Under the pieces are notes generated by a model that saw only the letters and a program-made list of their open reading frames with translations, was not told the DNA's origin and did not search any database. From assembly GCA_022575985.1 (NCBI GenBank), contig JAKSXM010000272.1:2542001-2606000 (forward strand): a stretch of 64,000 bases of DNA. The letters are read 5' to 3'. Origin of the DNA: Anagrus nilaparvatae (lineage: Eukaryota; Arthropoda; Insecta; Hymenoptera; Mymaridae). The translations under genes were made by a program, and so were the position numbers. Every line of letters starts with the position of its first letter. Positions within the stretch are counted from its first letter, which is position 1. Shown here piece by piece: positions 34,912 through 46,183 of the stretch.

Positions 34912-35730
34912 ATGGGTCCTGTTAGTACGCCAATCCATCTTTTGCTTCAGCAATTTATTGCTGAAGGAAATAACCTGTTGCTAGGAGTCTATATAGGGCT
35001 CCTGAGATATAGGGACCACCTGAGGACAGGGAGTCCGTTTATTATCAAGAATGCTATGGATGTAATTGCATCCATAATATATTGCCATTTGCCTTCATCT
35101 GCGTTGCCGCCGTGTAATGAAAGAGAACCCTCAGTACTTGATTCTAAAGAAATTTATCACAGTAGGTTTCATTTGGTGAGTCTGTTGGAAGAAAACTACG
35201 GAAAAGAAGGTTTCGCCATCGCAGAAGCCCCATTGTTAGGTATTGGAAATCACATGTTCACTGAGTGTCCAGCCTGTAGTGAAGAATCAGACATAACAGA
35301 AGAGGCCCGGCAAACAGCCTACTATCATAATCAATGGCATATTTTTTCTGGACAACCACTATGTATTGGGTGTGATGCCACAGGCTACCAGGGTAACTTT
35401 TATTTAAGTTCCCTGACACGTGACATCCCTCCTCTTAATATTCCTCACAGAGATTTGTTCTGCTGTGAGAATTTAGATTATAGCTATAATGGTAAATCCA
35501 TCGAATTTGTGCCAAACCAAAATGGTTTCCATTGCCATAATTGCAAGACAGGGGAAGAAGTAAGTGGACAACACTTTGCGCTTACGAAAACTCCATCCAC
35601 TAAGTGCCTTAAGTGTAAGAAGGCAACTATAAGTATAGGCTTAGTGGCAGATTGTAAAGTCTGTCACTATTCCATTTTTCAAAATAAGATTGATCTCTAC
35701 GACAATGGGTATATTTGGGTAGAAGAATAA
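34912..35730 (+). CDS. Accessory ORF 3 of the LTR element, 272 aa, multiple CxxC zinc ribbons
   Basis: The ATG lies two bases into an exon whose acceptor is TTTTTATTTAG (ending 34910). The N-terminal third is helical and hydrophobic (LLLQQFIAEGNNLLLGVYIG). From residue 119 there are five CxxC pairs: C119/122, C151/154, C208/211, C232/235 and C248/251, plus CC at 184-185. The last two pairs (12 residues apart) look like a classical zinc ribbon; the first two could form a larger one. No signal peptide or membrane anchor is convincing. It sits between env and the polypurine tract, where retroviruses keep accessory genes. No family was recognised. The frame is intact, which suggests selection until recently. 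Confidence 0.72.
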   Translation: MGPVSTPIHLLLQQFIAEGNNLLLGVYIGLLRYRDHLRTGSPFIIKNAMDVIASIIYCHLPSSALPPCNEREPSVLDSKEIYHSRFHLVSLLEENYGKEGFAIAEAPLLGIGNHMFTECPACSEESDITEEARQTAYYHNQWHIFSGQPLCIGCDATGYQGNFYLSSLTRDIPPLNIPHRDLFCCENLDYSYNGKSIEFVPNQNGFHCHNCKTGEEVSGQHFALTKTPSTKCLKCKKATISIGLVADCKVCHYSIFQNKIDLYDNGYIWVEE

Positions 35731-35805
35731 GTTTTTGTTGTAAATTAGACATTAAGTTCAATTTGTACATGTTGTTAGGGCTCCAATTGAAGCTCTACCA
35801 ACATT

Positions 35806-35818
35806 CTTGGCGGCGAGG
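35806..35818 (+). promoter_or_regulatory. Putative polypurine tract
   Basis: CTTGGCGGCGAGG directly abuts the TGTGATG start of the 3' LTR, the position where plus-strand priming occurs. It is interrupted by C residues, so it is weaker than usual. Confidence 0.5.
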
Positions 35819-37319
35819 TGTGATGTAAGGATATCCCTATAAAAATTAGGAGGTAATCATGCCTCAAAAATTTTTTCTTACATCTTGTCCCTTTTTTGCC
35901 ATCGTTTTTTTTTTACATAATAATAAAAAAATAAATAATTTAATAATTAAAAAAAAAAAAAAAAAATAAAATAAAACCCTTCAAAAAAATTTTAAATAAA
36001 AAAAAAAATTTTTTTAAATTTTAAAAACAATTATAAAAATCAAAAAAAAAAAAATTTTTTTAGATCCTTAGTATAGATTAATTAATGAATAATCAATTTT
36101 TTAAATTTTAATTTTATAAATAAATAAATAAGTTTCAAATAAATAATTTTAAATTTTAAATAAATAAATAATTATTAGTTAATAAATAATTCATAAATAA
36201 TTGATAAATAAATAAATAATTTTTAATAAATAAATAAATAATTAATTTTTTTTAAATAAATAAGTAATAAATAATTAGTTGATAATAGAAATAATTTTTA
36301 AGTTATATGAGAAACACACATTTCCAAAGGCACTCTGCCGGCCGGACTGTATGATTCTCTTTTGTACACGTAATTTCTTAAATGGAGGGCGGAAATGCAT
36401 CGATTAAGAATTACTAAAACTAAAATGAATGCATCTCCTCCTTCCGTTTGGGAAATTACTAATAGGCGTACGCAGTCCTCTTCTGCGCGTAGGTCAGAAA
36501 CCACTACGAAAACGGACACTGACCTACGCAGGGGCCCAAAATAAGTGGAGAGGGCAGCGAACCGATCTCTTGAATGAGGACAGAAGACTCGGTCATTCTG
36601 TTTTCATTCAAGAGTTCGGGCAGTCAAAAATTTTTACTACGCTACCCTCGCCTCGTGTACACATTTTTCAAAGAGTTTTAAATTTTGTAATTTTCTGTAA
36701 TTTTCGATTTAACTTCAATACTTGTAATAATTTTTAAATTCTTGTATCAACCTAATTTTCGTTATAATTTTTTATTAAATTAATAATTTCAAAATAAATT
36801 TTTCTCGAGTGTATTTCGTTTATCAAAAAGAAAACGGGGAAGAAAAAAATCTTCTCCGACCTAAATCTACTATCCTCTCCAGAAATTTATTTTTCTGTTC
36901 GAGTTGATCCATAAAGGAAAAAAAAGTAAGTAAAAGATTAAATTTTTATTAAACTTTCAAAAGATTTTGTATAACTCCCTAAAAATAAAAATTATTGAAT
37001 TTTTCTTTTTTTCTTTCTGGTCAGACTGAAGGATCTGGAATTTTCACGACCTTAAACGTGGGGACGAAATTTTAATTAATCCTTTAAATTAATTAGAGGA
37101 TTTAAATTTTTTTTTTTTACAAAAATTTCAAAAAAAATTATAAATTCTTTAAAATATATATAAATATTCTTCAGAAAACAAGTGGACAGTTTCTTTCTAT
37201 ATAAAAAGCGTCGTCGGGGTTAGAATCCTTACACGCGACTTTTAAATAAAATATTTTTTTTTAAATTATTTTTTATATATAATATCCCGTTATAGATTAT
37301 CTGTAAATAGTCTATAACA
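35819..37319 (+). repeat. 3' LTR, 1501 bp
   Basis: It is homologous over its full length to 19875-21373 and has the same ends (TGTGATGTAAGG and TCTATAACA). It is followed by CTAA, the second copy of the target duplication. Confidence 0.93.
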
Positions 37320-37469
37320 CTAATTTAAATACAGCTGCGTTTTTATTCTATTAATTTTATAAAATTACATTCAGAGTTTTATTTAATTTAACTATGACGA
37401 AACACTGTTACGTTCCTATTAGTTAGAAAATTAACCAATTTATTGGTTAAATTAATAAAAATATCACAT
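37320..37469 (+). repeat. Dispersed repeat family A, right half
   Basis: 37320-37400 matches 11364-11440. 37398-37469 is the inverted partner of 19579-19650. It is the continuation of the repeat that the LTR element split. Confidence 0.8.
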
Positions 37470-38639
37470 GTATTTTTATATTTACTGTCCACACCTGCTA
37501 TAGTATTATGAAAAATTCATTGATTTAATTGTCGCCTACATAGTAAAATAATAATATTTCCAGCAATTTAAATAATCTTATTCAATATTAAGTGCGGGCT
37601 TTTTCTGTAGTTTCCCTACTTTTAAAGAAAAAAAAAGTAGCGAAACTAGTGGCCGCGTTTTTAACCTCTTGTTCATAAGCGCGGTAACGAGAATTTTCAC
37701 ACGTCGTATTTCTAATTTTCTGAGCACCAACAGTTTTAACTGCCACGAGTCGCGCTATTTAGTAAAAGGAGAAAGGGAAATATTAAAAGGTCCGAACTCA
37801 AAAATACTTTTTTGTCCAGTTAAATCTGGAAAGTATATATTAAATACACCTATACTATGCTGGAGGATCTAAAATTATTAAAGTACTTTCATGCGAATGG
37901 CTTAGTGTCTCGATTTATACAAAATGTGCGTATAACTAATGCTTACCGAAACTGCAAAGTAATATCTATACGTACTCTCTTGAATAAGTATGAGTTATCA
38001 TACAATTTGCCGTATACTAGTTTTTCCAATTACAGCTTTTGCATTCGACATATAACCGCTAGATGGCAGGCACTTATATTATATGTTCCATGGAGAAAGT
38101 GTAGCCTCCATGATAATTTTTTTAAAAATTTTAATTCTTCCAGCATGCAGGTGCATTTTGCATATTTTCTAAGGCTAAAATTTGATAAAAAATATTAATA
38201 CACACAAGACAGAATGTACCCCATCATCCGACACATATTCATATAGCATCGAATAATGACGTACGTTCTGTCTCTAGCGTATTAATATATTATGCTTTGA
38301 CACGCACCCTGATTATTATTATAGCTACTGCGGTATTTAAAAAAATTCCTGTAAAGAATACTATACAAATAGCAGGAAAAGAAAGCAGGAAATTAAAAAT
38401 TCTCAAAAAGCATTATTGTTTTTATTAATTTTTAACTACAAGCATTTATAATTAATTGTATTTGAAATAAAAAATTAGTTTTAATTTTAGTTTTTCGGAT
38501 AAAAATTTATTATATAGGTAAATAGAAATTCTAAAATACTATAAGAAATTGGAAGGCATTGGGAAGTTTATTATTTTTTAAAATAATAAATTTTATTATT
38601 TTTCATAATCCTTATGATTCTATTCTCTTTTATCAAAAT

Positions 38640-38800
38640 GACTCTAATTACCTTAATCGAAATTATTTTAAATTCCTAAACCTGAATTATTCGAACTCCA
38701 TAAATCGAAATTATAATGAGTCAATTTGACCCTTCCCCCCACATTACATGCTTAAAATACCTTTCCTGACTATAAACATGTTCCATGTTAAAACAAATAA
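38640..38800 (+). repeat. Dispersed repeat family B, partial copy
   Basis: It contains CCTAAACCTGAATTATTCGA, ATAAATCGAAATTATAATGA, a short C-rich tract and the AACATGTTCCATGTTAA end word shared with 42050 and 54570. Confidence 0.6.
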
Positions 38801-39789
38801 TATTCTTAAGAAAGAAAGTATTTAACTCAGGAATTTAGCTTAAAAATAAAAAAAAAAACTTAAAATTCAAAAAATAGGTGCGTCCGAAAAGAAGAAAACA
38901 AGGTTATGACCTTGAAAAAAAAAAATTATGATTTTCGAAATCTCCTATTTAAAATATTTTTGAGTTTATTTTATTATTTAGGTAAATTACTGTATGATAG
39001 GCCTTCTTTTTTAAGAATCTTTCTTCGTTGTAGATTTGCCAAATTTAAAATTTACTGTCCACCATCATTTTTGAGGTGTGTAATTTGGCACCCTCTATAA
39101 CTTAAACTAATTTTAAAAATTTAATACTTTCCTTTAAAAATATATAATTGTGTAATTATTATGTAAAAAAATTTTTATTTATCTATCTTATAAAGAAGCT
39201 AAAAAAAAATTTGAATTCTGGAAATTATCAAGTATACTTCCATTAATAACGTTTTTAATTTAAATAATCAGTTATTATTTTTTAGTAAAATGGTTATTTG
39301 TTTGTTTATTAAATAATTTTTTTTTATCTGAATTATCGCATCTGTTCCAGAAACTTTTAAAAATTACAAGAAGAATACTTTTTTTTACTTATGTAAAATT
39401 CCTTTAGAAAATTGATTTTACCATTAGTTCTGGGAAAATTTAGCAGAAAAAGGCGAAAGATTGAGTGATTAAGATGCAGAATTTTCAAAACTGCAAAAAA
39501 AATACATCCTTTCTTTTTCATAAAAATTTGGAAAAATTTGAATTTTCACATGTCGTTATGATACTTACTGTGATCGGACTTTTTCGCATCTCATCTGTCC
39601 AAAAAATCTCATCTGTCCAAATAAGTTTAAAATTAGATATATTTTTTTATCTTCACCTTTTGTAAAATTATATGTTAGCTAATGTCACTATTATATGTCA
39701 CAATTCTTGTGTTGCCATTCCCTAATATCATAAGGACCAATTTTTTCCAATGGTTGCTGAAAACGCTCGCTCGTGCAAAAGTATTGTAC

Positions 39790-40330
39790 ATAATATGAGT
39801 TCTGGCCACGCATGCACGGCTATCATCAGTATTTCTGTGGGTATTCTACCCTAACCTTTATATTAACAACCATGCCATCGACGAAAATGATCAGGAAGAC
39901 ACTTTCCAGAAGATCACTGCACAGCAGGTCATCGTAAAACGCATTTGACAGGTTCGATAATCAAGCAATTCGCGATGCCCGCGCTTAACACCCTTTTACT
40001 CCTGCCATCAAGAATGTTGTAGAGCAGTATCCAGTCACGCAGATAGTTTTTTAGAACTTTTGCCAGATACTGAAACAGAAGTCCTGCTTGAGAGATCAAA
40101 GCATATCAACTCACCTGGCAGACTTGAAAGTTTCCAATAGAAATTCCATGCAGTTCGCGTCATTCTTTTTCCTCTCTGCCATTACGATATATCCACGACA
40201 CGCTTGATGGCATCTACAGTGAAAATGCCCTTACTTCTATTCTTCCTAAAAGCCGTACTTCTATTCACTATTATTAGTCTAGCAAGGACTCGTGGTTTAT
40301 ATTGTAGGATTGTTTTCTCAGTAGGAGGAT
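39790..40330 (-). pseudogene. R1-like non-LTR reverse transcriptase relic
   Basis: Minus-strand pieces in different frames follow the RT order: VDAIKRVVDI at about 40215, then a stretch similar to L-R-D-W-I-L-Y-N-x-L-D-G-R (about 40040), then YDDLLCSDLLESVFLIIFVDG (about 39960-39900), where FVDG stands in place of the catalytic FADD. Several stops and frame changes are present and the catalytic aspartate pair is damaged. It may be from the same family as 4928-5610. Confidence 0.5.
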
Positions 40331-41075
40331 ACTTGCTATGATGTGTCGTGTTTATTAAAAAGGTGTTTAATAAATAAATACTAATAATTAATTGGTATAA
40401 ATGAATTTATTAATAAGAAATATAATATTAATATAAACTTAGTTATAAAGGACAAATGTTTGTGTATATGCATTAAGCGCACGCATCGAACTGACTTATA
40501 ATATATTTATAGATACAATACAGGCCCAGTCTTATGTATAATATATAGATGGTGCCACGTACTGATACGACATGATGAAGCTTTGTAGCAGCCGAAGTCG
40601 GAGCTTTGTGTCCAAACCCATGGAGACTTGAAACTTTGGAGAATGATGAAATCTACAACATATAAAAAATTTAGCCAATTTGACCGGAACACTGTTTGAT
40701 TTCCTTTTGTGCGAAATCCTTCAAGTGCATCAAATTTTAGTTTAGTTTTCAAAAAATTGGAAATATTAAATCTTAACGTTAATTGAAAGAGAATTTCTTA
40801 ATCACTCAAAAAAAAGTCATATTTCTGAGTTACCATTTTTACTTCTTAAAATAAATTTGTATCTCCATTATGTTAGGAGTGAGTTAGCTACAAAGTTTAA
40901 GAAGTTAGCTACAAAGTTTATTCTTTTTAAATAGGCCCTTTTTTAGCCAATATTTCAGCAAAAATTTGTGAGCTTTGAAGTTTAAAAACAGATTTAGAAA
41001 TATATACAAATTGTTTATGTTTAGTGACTATTTATCTATTGCAAACATTCTAACTTTCTAAATTAAGTACGTTGT

Positions 41076-41230
41076 ACTTACCTATTAGTCCCTAAACCCG
41101 AATTTTACTTTTCCTGAATCCAAATGATTCTGAACCGCTAAGTCCGAATTATTCTTAGTCCCTAAACAGAAATTATTCTAAGTCCCATTTGATCCCTCCG
41201 CCTCGATTTTGAGACCTTCTCGGATACCTC
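41076..41230 (+). repeat. Dispersed repeat family B, partial copy
   Basis: A run of AAGTCC/CCTAAAC words (TTAGTCCCTAAACAGAAATT) ends in a short C-rich tract near 41195. The 40340-41070 stretch before it and 41230-41690 after it show nothing recognisable. Confidence 0.6.
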
Positions 41231-41694
41231 TTCTTATAAGATTAAAACCAAATTCGTTGTTAAAATTGTATCATTTAAGAATCTGAAAATATTTCTTATT
41301 TTTTTATTTTTAGAGGTTGTTTTTCTTTGTTACCGGAGGTTTTTAAAACTGTTTGATAAAATATAATTAGAAATCACTATTAGACAAAGCGTTAACATTG
41401 AACCCAAAAAAATTCGTTTAAACTGTTAAAATGTTAAATTATGTAAATTAAATTTTTATCACCCGATGTTATTTTACATATTAACTTCAATAATTTTGCA
41501 CACAAAAAACAAATTTAAGCGTTTAAACCATTTGAACTAAAAATTGGTATAGAGACTTATCATTAATTGTACTTTTGGGAAAAAATAGTTTGGACCCATT
41601 TCTGAGACCCTTCATTTCAACTTGGACCCAATTGGTGTGGAATCCCTCACATAGTTGTTATTAATTTATGTTTTTGTTATTTATATTTAAAAAC

Positions 41695-42065
41695 TTATAA
41701 CTGGTTTGTGTTCTCACACAACCAACGATCACGGAACATGTTTACTTATAACAGTTTTAACGTATATTCCCTAATTATTCTATAAGTCCTAAAACAAATA
41801 TTACAATAAATCCCAAAACATAAATTAGCCTTAGTCCATAAACCTAAAGTATTTCAAGTTCTTGTTTTTTTCAGAGCCTGATCAGGGCCTAAATCCCACT
41901 TCAAATTATTCTAAATCCCTAAATCGAAAATATTCTAAGTCCATTTCACCCCATTTCACGTCACTTTTGCACCCCCTCCTAAAAATGTCAATATTTCGAC
42001 CTCTCCTGCCCAACATTTTTAAATACCCCATCTAATGAACATGTTCAATGTTAATCAATTTGTAT
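41695..42065 (+). repeat. Dispersed repeat family B, long copy
   Basis: It starts near ACTGGTTTGTGTTCTCACAC with GGAACATGTTTACTTATAAC, runs through CTAAATCGAAAATATTCTAA, then C-rich CACCCCCTCCT, and ends ATACCCCATCTAATGAACAT. It is co-linear with 54210-54590. Confidence 0.75.
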
Positions 42066-43128
42066 GATAAAATTGTCTAAGAGTTAAACGAAACGTCTTA
42101 ATCGAAATTAGTACATTCAGAAAAAATAGCTATCTCCAATAAATAAAATTTACTTGATCAGTAAAAGAGCTACTTCACAGTGATGGGAGAAGTCTATTAA
42201 AGATAATTAATTTTTATTCTAAGAATTTTAATACTGTCACGAAAATAGTCATTTTTACTGTCTTTGTTACTGATATAATAGTCTTTATTACTGATATAAT
42301 AGTCTTTGTTACTGATTATTAATTTTAGTTAGTTATATCTTCAAAAAGCTATATTTACATGTTTTTTGTAATAATCAGCGTCCAACGAGCACCGTCCTTA
42401 ACGATATTGAACATGGTCTTTTACGATGTTCGTTCCGTTTATTCCCTTGTATGCGTCATCACCAAAACAAGATTTTTGAAAATAATTTTAAATTTGACTA
42501 TCTATGCGTTTATAAATTGAATTTATCCTTGTTTAACTTTAGCTTTTTACATAAGAGCATCTCATAATTTTTATCTGTATATAACACGTTCACTTTTTTA
42601 AGATAGCTCTTCCCCACTTTTTTACTTTTGAGCAATTTGAGAGAATAAATGAATGAACATTAAAAAACAAAATGTTCCATAGCCTCAAGTACGATTTTCG
42701 TTGGACACTGTTATTTACTGTATTCAAACTTTATTAATTTTGATGTTAACATAGTAACTAATGATTTTATGAACAGTGGGTTTTACAATGTTACGAGAAC
42801 ATCGCAATATGCGGTGTTTACTTCTTTCCGTGTAATTTATCAATTTATTATAAAATAAATTTTAAAACAATTATTAATTTTATTAAAGATATAATAAGAA
42901 TCTAAAATATAAAAATCATTTGATTAACCAAAAATTATTTAAATATTTTGTAACCCTAATAAAATACAATATCACCATCACGCGTAAAACTATGCAGACA
43001 AGGGACTAGTGTCTTATAAATTCATAATAGCATATAGAATAGTTTGTAAATAGATTTAATATTTTACATTTATTTCATATTAGCTTTTTTTCATTTCTTT
43101 TTCTTTTTAATTATTTTTTTATGTTTAG

Positions 43129-43425
43129 AAACCAAAAACAGCTTGCATTTGTCGTACTGGGTACCAAGGTTTAAAATGTGATAAATGCGCAACTGGTTAT
43201 TATAACTTTCCTAATTGTATTAAATGTACTTGTGACATTCGTGGAGTCCTTAACCAAAGAGACTGTAACAAATGTCGATGTAAGAAGTTTGTAACTGGAA
43301 AAAATTGTGACCAATGCAAATATGGATATTTTGGGTTAAAAATAGGAAACATACATGGATGTTTGCCTTGTTTTTGTTTTGGAAAGTCATTAACCTGCAA
43401 GTCAGCAGCACTTAAGTATAAACTT
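43129..43425 (+). CDS. Laminin subunit alpha, next internal exon (LE repeats before an L4 domain)
   Basis: This 297-bp exon (99 codons, no stop) has acceptor TTTATGTTTAG ending at 43128 and donor GTAAGT at 43426, phase 0 on both sides, matching the phase of the exon at 10279-10440. It encodes the rest of one LE module (ACICRTGYQGLKCDKCA), a second (CTCDIRGVLN... CRCKKFVTGKNCDQC) and the start of a third (GCLPCFCFGKSLTC). A CFCFG-type module is usual immediately before the laminin L4 (IV) domain, so the next exon, not found in this window, should begin L4. Cysteine spacing is intact and no frame damage is visible, so the gene is probably functional despite the huge upstream intron. It could be a wing-blister or LanA-type alpha chain; the fragment is too short to decide. 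Confidence 0.9.
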
Positions 43426-43910
43426 GTAAGTGAAATATTATTTTCTAACTAAATACTGTTTTATTATATTATGTATTTGTTACAGTTAAAGTAGAAATTT
43501 CAGTAAATGCATGCATTTACTAATTAAGTTATACATTAGTGTAGAATTTTAGTTAAAAAATAAACACTTTCAATTCGTGAATGGATTACCTAGCTAATAT
43601 ATACACTCACTAAATGCATGCTTTAACTGTGCTATTATAGTAAACTAGATCATTGCTAACATTGATAGACCGTGTGAAGCATAATAAGTCACTGTATTTT
43701 TTTTTTTTTTTTTTAATATAATTGATAATTATTTTTGCATAAATGTAAAATTTTTTTTGAACCAATTTGATTTGTTGAAATATTTGATTACTTGTAAAAT
43801 AATCATCAAATTATTTGAAATTTCATTAATAAATACATTTGACATATATAATATTTGTTGTTTTTAATTTATTTTTTAAAAATGTAATGTTTCATAATAA
43901 GTGGTAAAAA

Positions 43911-44079
43911 TAATATCTTTTCACGTATAGGTCGCTAAGAGAGGCGAGAAGACAATGTTCCAGCCAGCCTTGCTCTTCGTTTGCTTCGGCCGGCAGGCCG
44001 AAGGTAGGCGAAGAAAGCAAGGCCTGCTGGGATATTGTCTCTTCGCCCTTCTTAGCGCTCTATAAGGGAAAAGATATTA
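43911..44079. mobile_element. 169-bp near-perfect palindrome (hairpin MITE)
   Basis: The arms run from TAATATCTTTTCACGTATAG to its diverged complement ending AAGATATTA, with TCGCTAAGAGAGGCGAGAAG opposite CTTCGCCCTTCTTAGCG. The centre is CTTCGGCCGGCAGGCCGAAG. It is GC-richer than the intron around it and begins 485 bp downstream of the second laminin exon. 44080-44900 after it has no feature I can name. Confidence 0.7.
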
Positions 44080-44913
44080 AATTTTTAACACAAATTATGA
44101 ATTAAATTTCGCCAGAATTATAAAATATTTTTTTAAAAAAGTATTCAAAAATAATATAGAATATTTTAATTTCAAAAAGTATATAACATAGAATGTTTTT
44201 TTATAAGAGAAAGTGGAAGAAGAGGAAGAATAAGAGAAGAGAAATAATGAAGGTGGGAGCAAATTTTATATAGTTTTTTTTTCATCTATTATGAAAAATC
44301 CAAAAATTTGTCTTTTTCACAACACGTACTCACACCATTGAGTTGCTTTGAAAAGATGGGTTTTATGAAACACTCTAGAGCGGCGTAATGACATGATTTT
44401 GAGCATAGTATTATAAAATATAGTATTATTGATATTATATATTTTTTCTTATGGGTAAAGTTAGTTTTTAATTGAGAAAAATTTTGAAAACACTTCAGTT
44501 CATATATGTAGAATTATTTATTGCATGATATGTCGATATTTCTTAGCTATTTTTATCCAAGTCTGAGGTCGATGTTTTGAATTTAAAAAATACTGATTGC
44601 ACTGTATTTGGTACGTAAAAATACAGTTACTGGCAAATTTTTAAGGCTCTAGGTGGCTTGATTGCAATTTGGCAGCGGTTTTTCCAATTTTGATTTTTTT
44701 CGAATTTTCAGCCACCCGTTTGCTTTTTAATTTCTGAACGCACTAAATAACCCTAAACAATATTTTCTATATACAAGTAGGTAGTAAAATTTCCCACCCA
44801 ATCCGAAACTGATCATATTTTTTTCGGAAAAACCTCAGGGAAAGCCGGAAAATTGGAAAAAATAAAGAAAACCTTCAAATACAAAATTCTCAAATTCTCA
44901 AATTCTCAAAATT

Positions 44914-45071
44914 CCAAAAGCTTTAGTCTACTACAGGTTTTTTGGGTCATTGATCACTAAAATTGGGGTTTTTCCTATGAGAAATTGGGGCTTTACCCTT
45001 GCCTTTAAGGGCAAAGCCTCGATTTTAGTGTTCAATGACCCAAAAAACCTATAGCAGACCAAATCTTTTGG
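44914..45071. repeat. Hairpin with about 60-bp arms
   Basis: CCAAAAGCTTTAGTCTACTA and GGTTTTTTGGGTCATTGATC pair with AATGACCCAAAAAACCTATA and the CAGACCAAATCTTTTGG end. An inner palindrome, GGGCTTTACCCTTGCCTTTA with its partner, fills the loop. Confidence 0.65.
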
Positions 45072-45078
45072 TGTCCAT

Positions 45079-45755
45079 AAGGTTGAATCAGGTAATTAAA
45101 AATAGCATTTTTTGATTGAAAATATCTGGAGATCAATACTTCTGAAATCTTTAATATCTTTAGCCACTGATAATGTTATGTGTTCCTTAGCATTAAAAAA
45201 AAAATTTTGAAAATTCATTGATCACAAGCGGAGATAGTATCGCTTGAAATTTCATTAATTTTTGAGGTACCTAATTAATCAAGAGTTTTTTATAATTAAT
45301 CTGATTTTAAAAATCTTTGAATATAATATTTAAAACATTATTTATCATCGATTCACTAAAAAAAATCTCAGTTTTTAACAATAATGTAAAATATATTTCA
45401 AGTTTTTTGATTTTTGATCTAACCTATACTTTTCTTATATCTTAATCAATTTATCCCGGCGAAACGTAGAAAATCAAAATTTATTCGTTGCTAAATAATG
45501 CCATTAATATTATATTAAAAGATTTGTAATATCATATTTTTTATAAAAAGGTCTGGATTAATTAAGAACCTCAAAATTTAATGAAATTTCAAGCGCTAAT
45601 ATCTCCCTCTCTAGTCAATAAATTTTCAAATTTTTGTTTTTAATTTTAAGGGAAACATAAGATGATCAACGGCTAAAAATATCAAATATTCCAGAAGTTT
45701 CGATTTCAAGAAGTTTTTGTCCAAAAAATAATGTTTCTATCCATCTGATTCAACC
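45079..45755. mobile_element. Inverted-repeat element with arms of about 205 bp
   Basis: 45079-45285 and 45549-45755 are diverged reverse complements (AGGTTGAATCAG against CTGATTCAACCT; GCTTGAAATTTCATTAATTT against its partner). No coding sequence. It directly abuts the hairpin at 44914 and the TTAA element at 45760. Confidence 0.65.
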
Positions 45756-45759
45756 TTAA

Positions 45760-46183
45760 GGGAGTATAAGCGCGAAGCTATTGCAGAACAGATATTAGAA
45801 ATATTTGGTTGAAACGTTCTTTACTATTAAAAAATACAATTTCCAAAATCTCAAAACGATTCGGAGCATATTAACTGAGATATGAAGAAAAATATTTTGT
45901 TATTTCTTATGGCAGCTGCAGCAATAGATAGTAAGTAAGTAAGTAAGAAAGAGAGGAATATACGTGCGAACGGTGTTCCGATGTTTTGTTTCACGTCTGA
46001 GTCGCACGTGTATTTCTCTCTTTCTCTTACTATTGCAGCTCCCATAAGAAATTTCAAAAGGTTTTTGTTTATATCTCAGTTAATATGCTCCAAATCATGA
46101 TGAGATTTTGAGAATCGTATTTTTTAATAGTAAAGAACGTTTTCACAAAATATTTTCAATATCTGTTTCGCGCTTTTACTCCC
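45760..46183. mobile_element. TTAA-flanked MITE, 424 bp, long inverted repeats
   Basis: TTAA at 45756-45759 and 46184-46187 flanks ends GGGAGTATAAGCGCGAAG and the complement of GGGAGTAAAAGCGCGAAA. The arms extend almost to the centre. The target and TIR type suggest mobilisation by a piggyBac-like transposase, though the ends differ from those of the element at 21430. Confidence 0.7.

Larger units (their letters stand above)
19875..37319 (+). mobile_element. Ty3/gypsy-type retroelement with env and accessory ORFs, damaged
   Basis: The element has a 5' LTR at 19875-21373 and a 3' LTR at 35819-37319, both TGTGAT...ATAACA, and a 4-bp CTAA target duplication (19871-19874, 37320-37323). Order on the + strand: leader with a piggyBac insertion, two small ORFs, a hAT insertion in place of gag and most of pol, integrase end, env, a zinc-ribbon ORF, polypurine tract, 3' LTR. 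The integrase motifs are Ty3/gypsy. It cannot replicate by itself because gag, protease, reverse transcriptase and RNase H are absent and the integrase is truncated and frameshifted. The target was a family A repeat. The low LTR divergence suggests fairly recent insertion. Confidence 0.9.
10441..43128 (+). other. Laminin alpha intron of about 32.7 kb filled with transposons
   Basis: This is inferred from the two matching phase-0 exon ends that split a single LE module. The intron contains a hAT relic, a full LTR element with piggyBac and hAT insertions inside it, an R1-like relic and several copies of dispersed repeats. No further laminin exon was recognised between the two. Stretches without an entry of their own (10445-11030, 13860-17190, 19690-19870, 37470-38640, 42070-43110) are AT-rich and show nothing I can name. 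Confidence 0.8.

Noticed and set aside
37669..38198. Two overlapping + strand frames (67 and 113 codons)
   Set aside because: No domain, no splice or start context, no similarity to the neighbouring repeats; likely chance.
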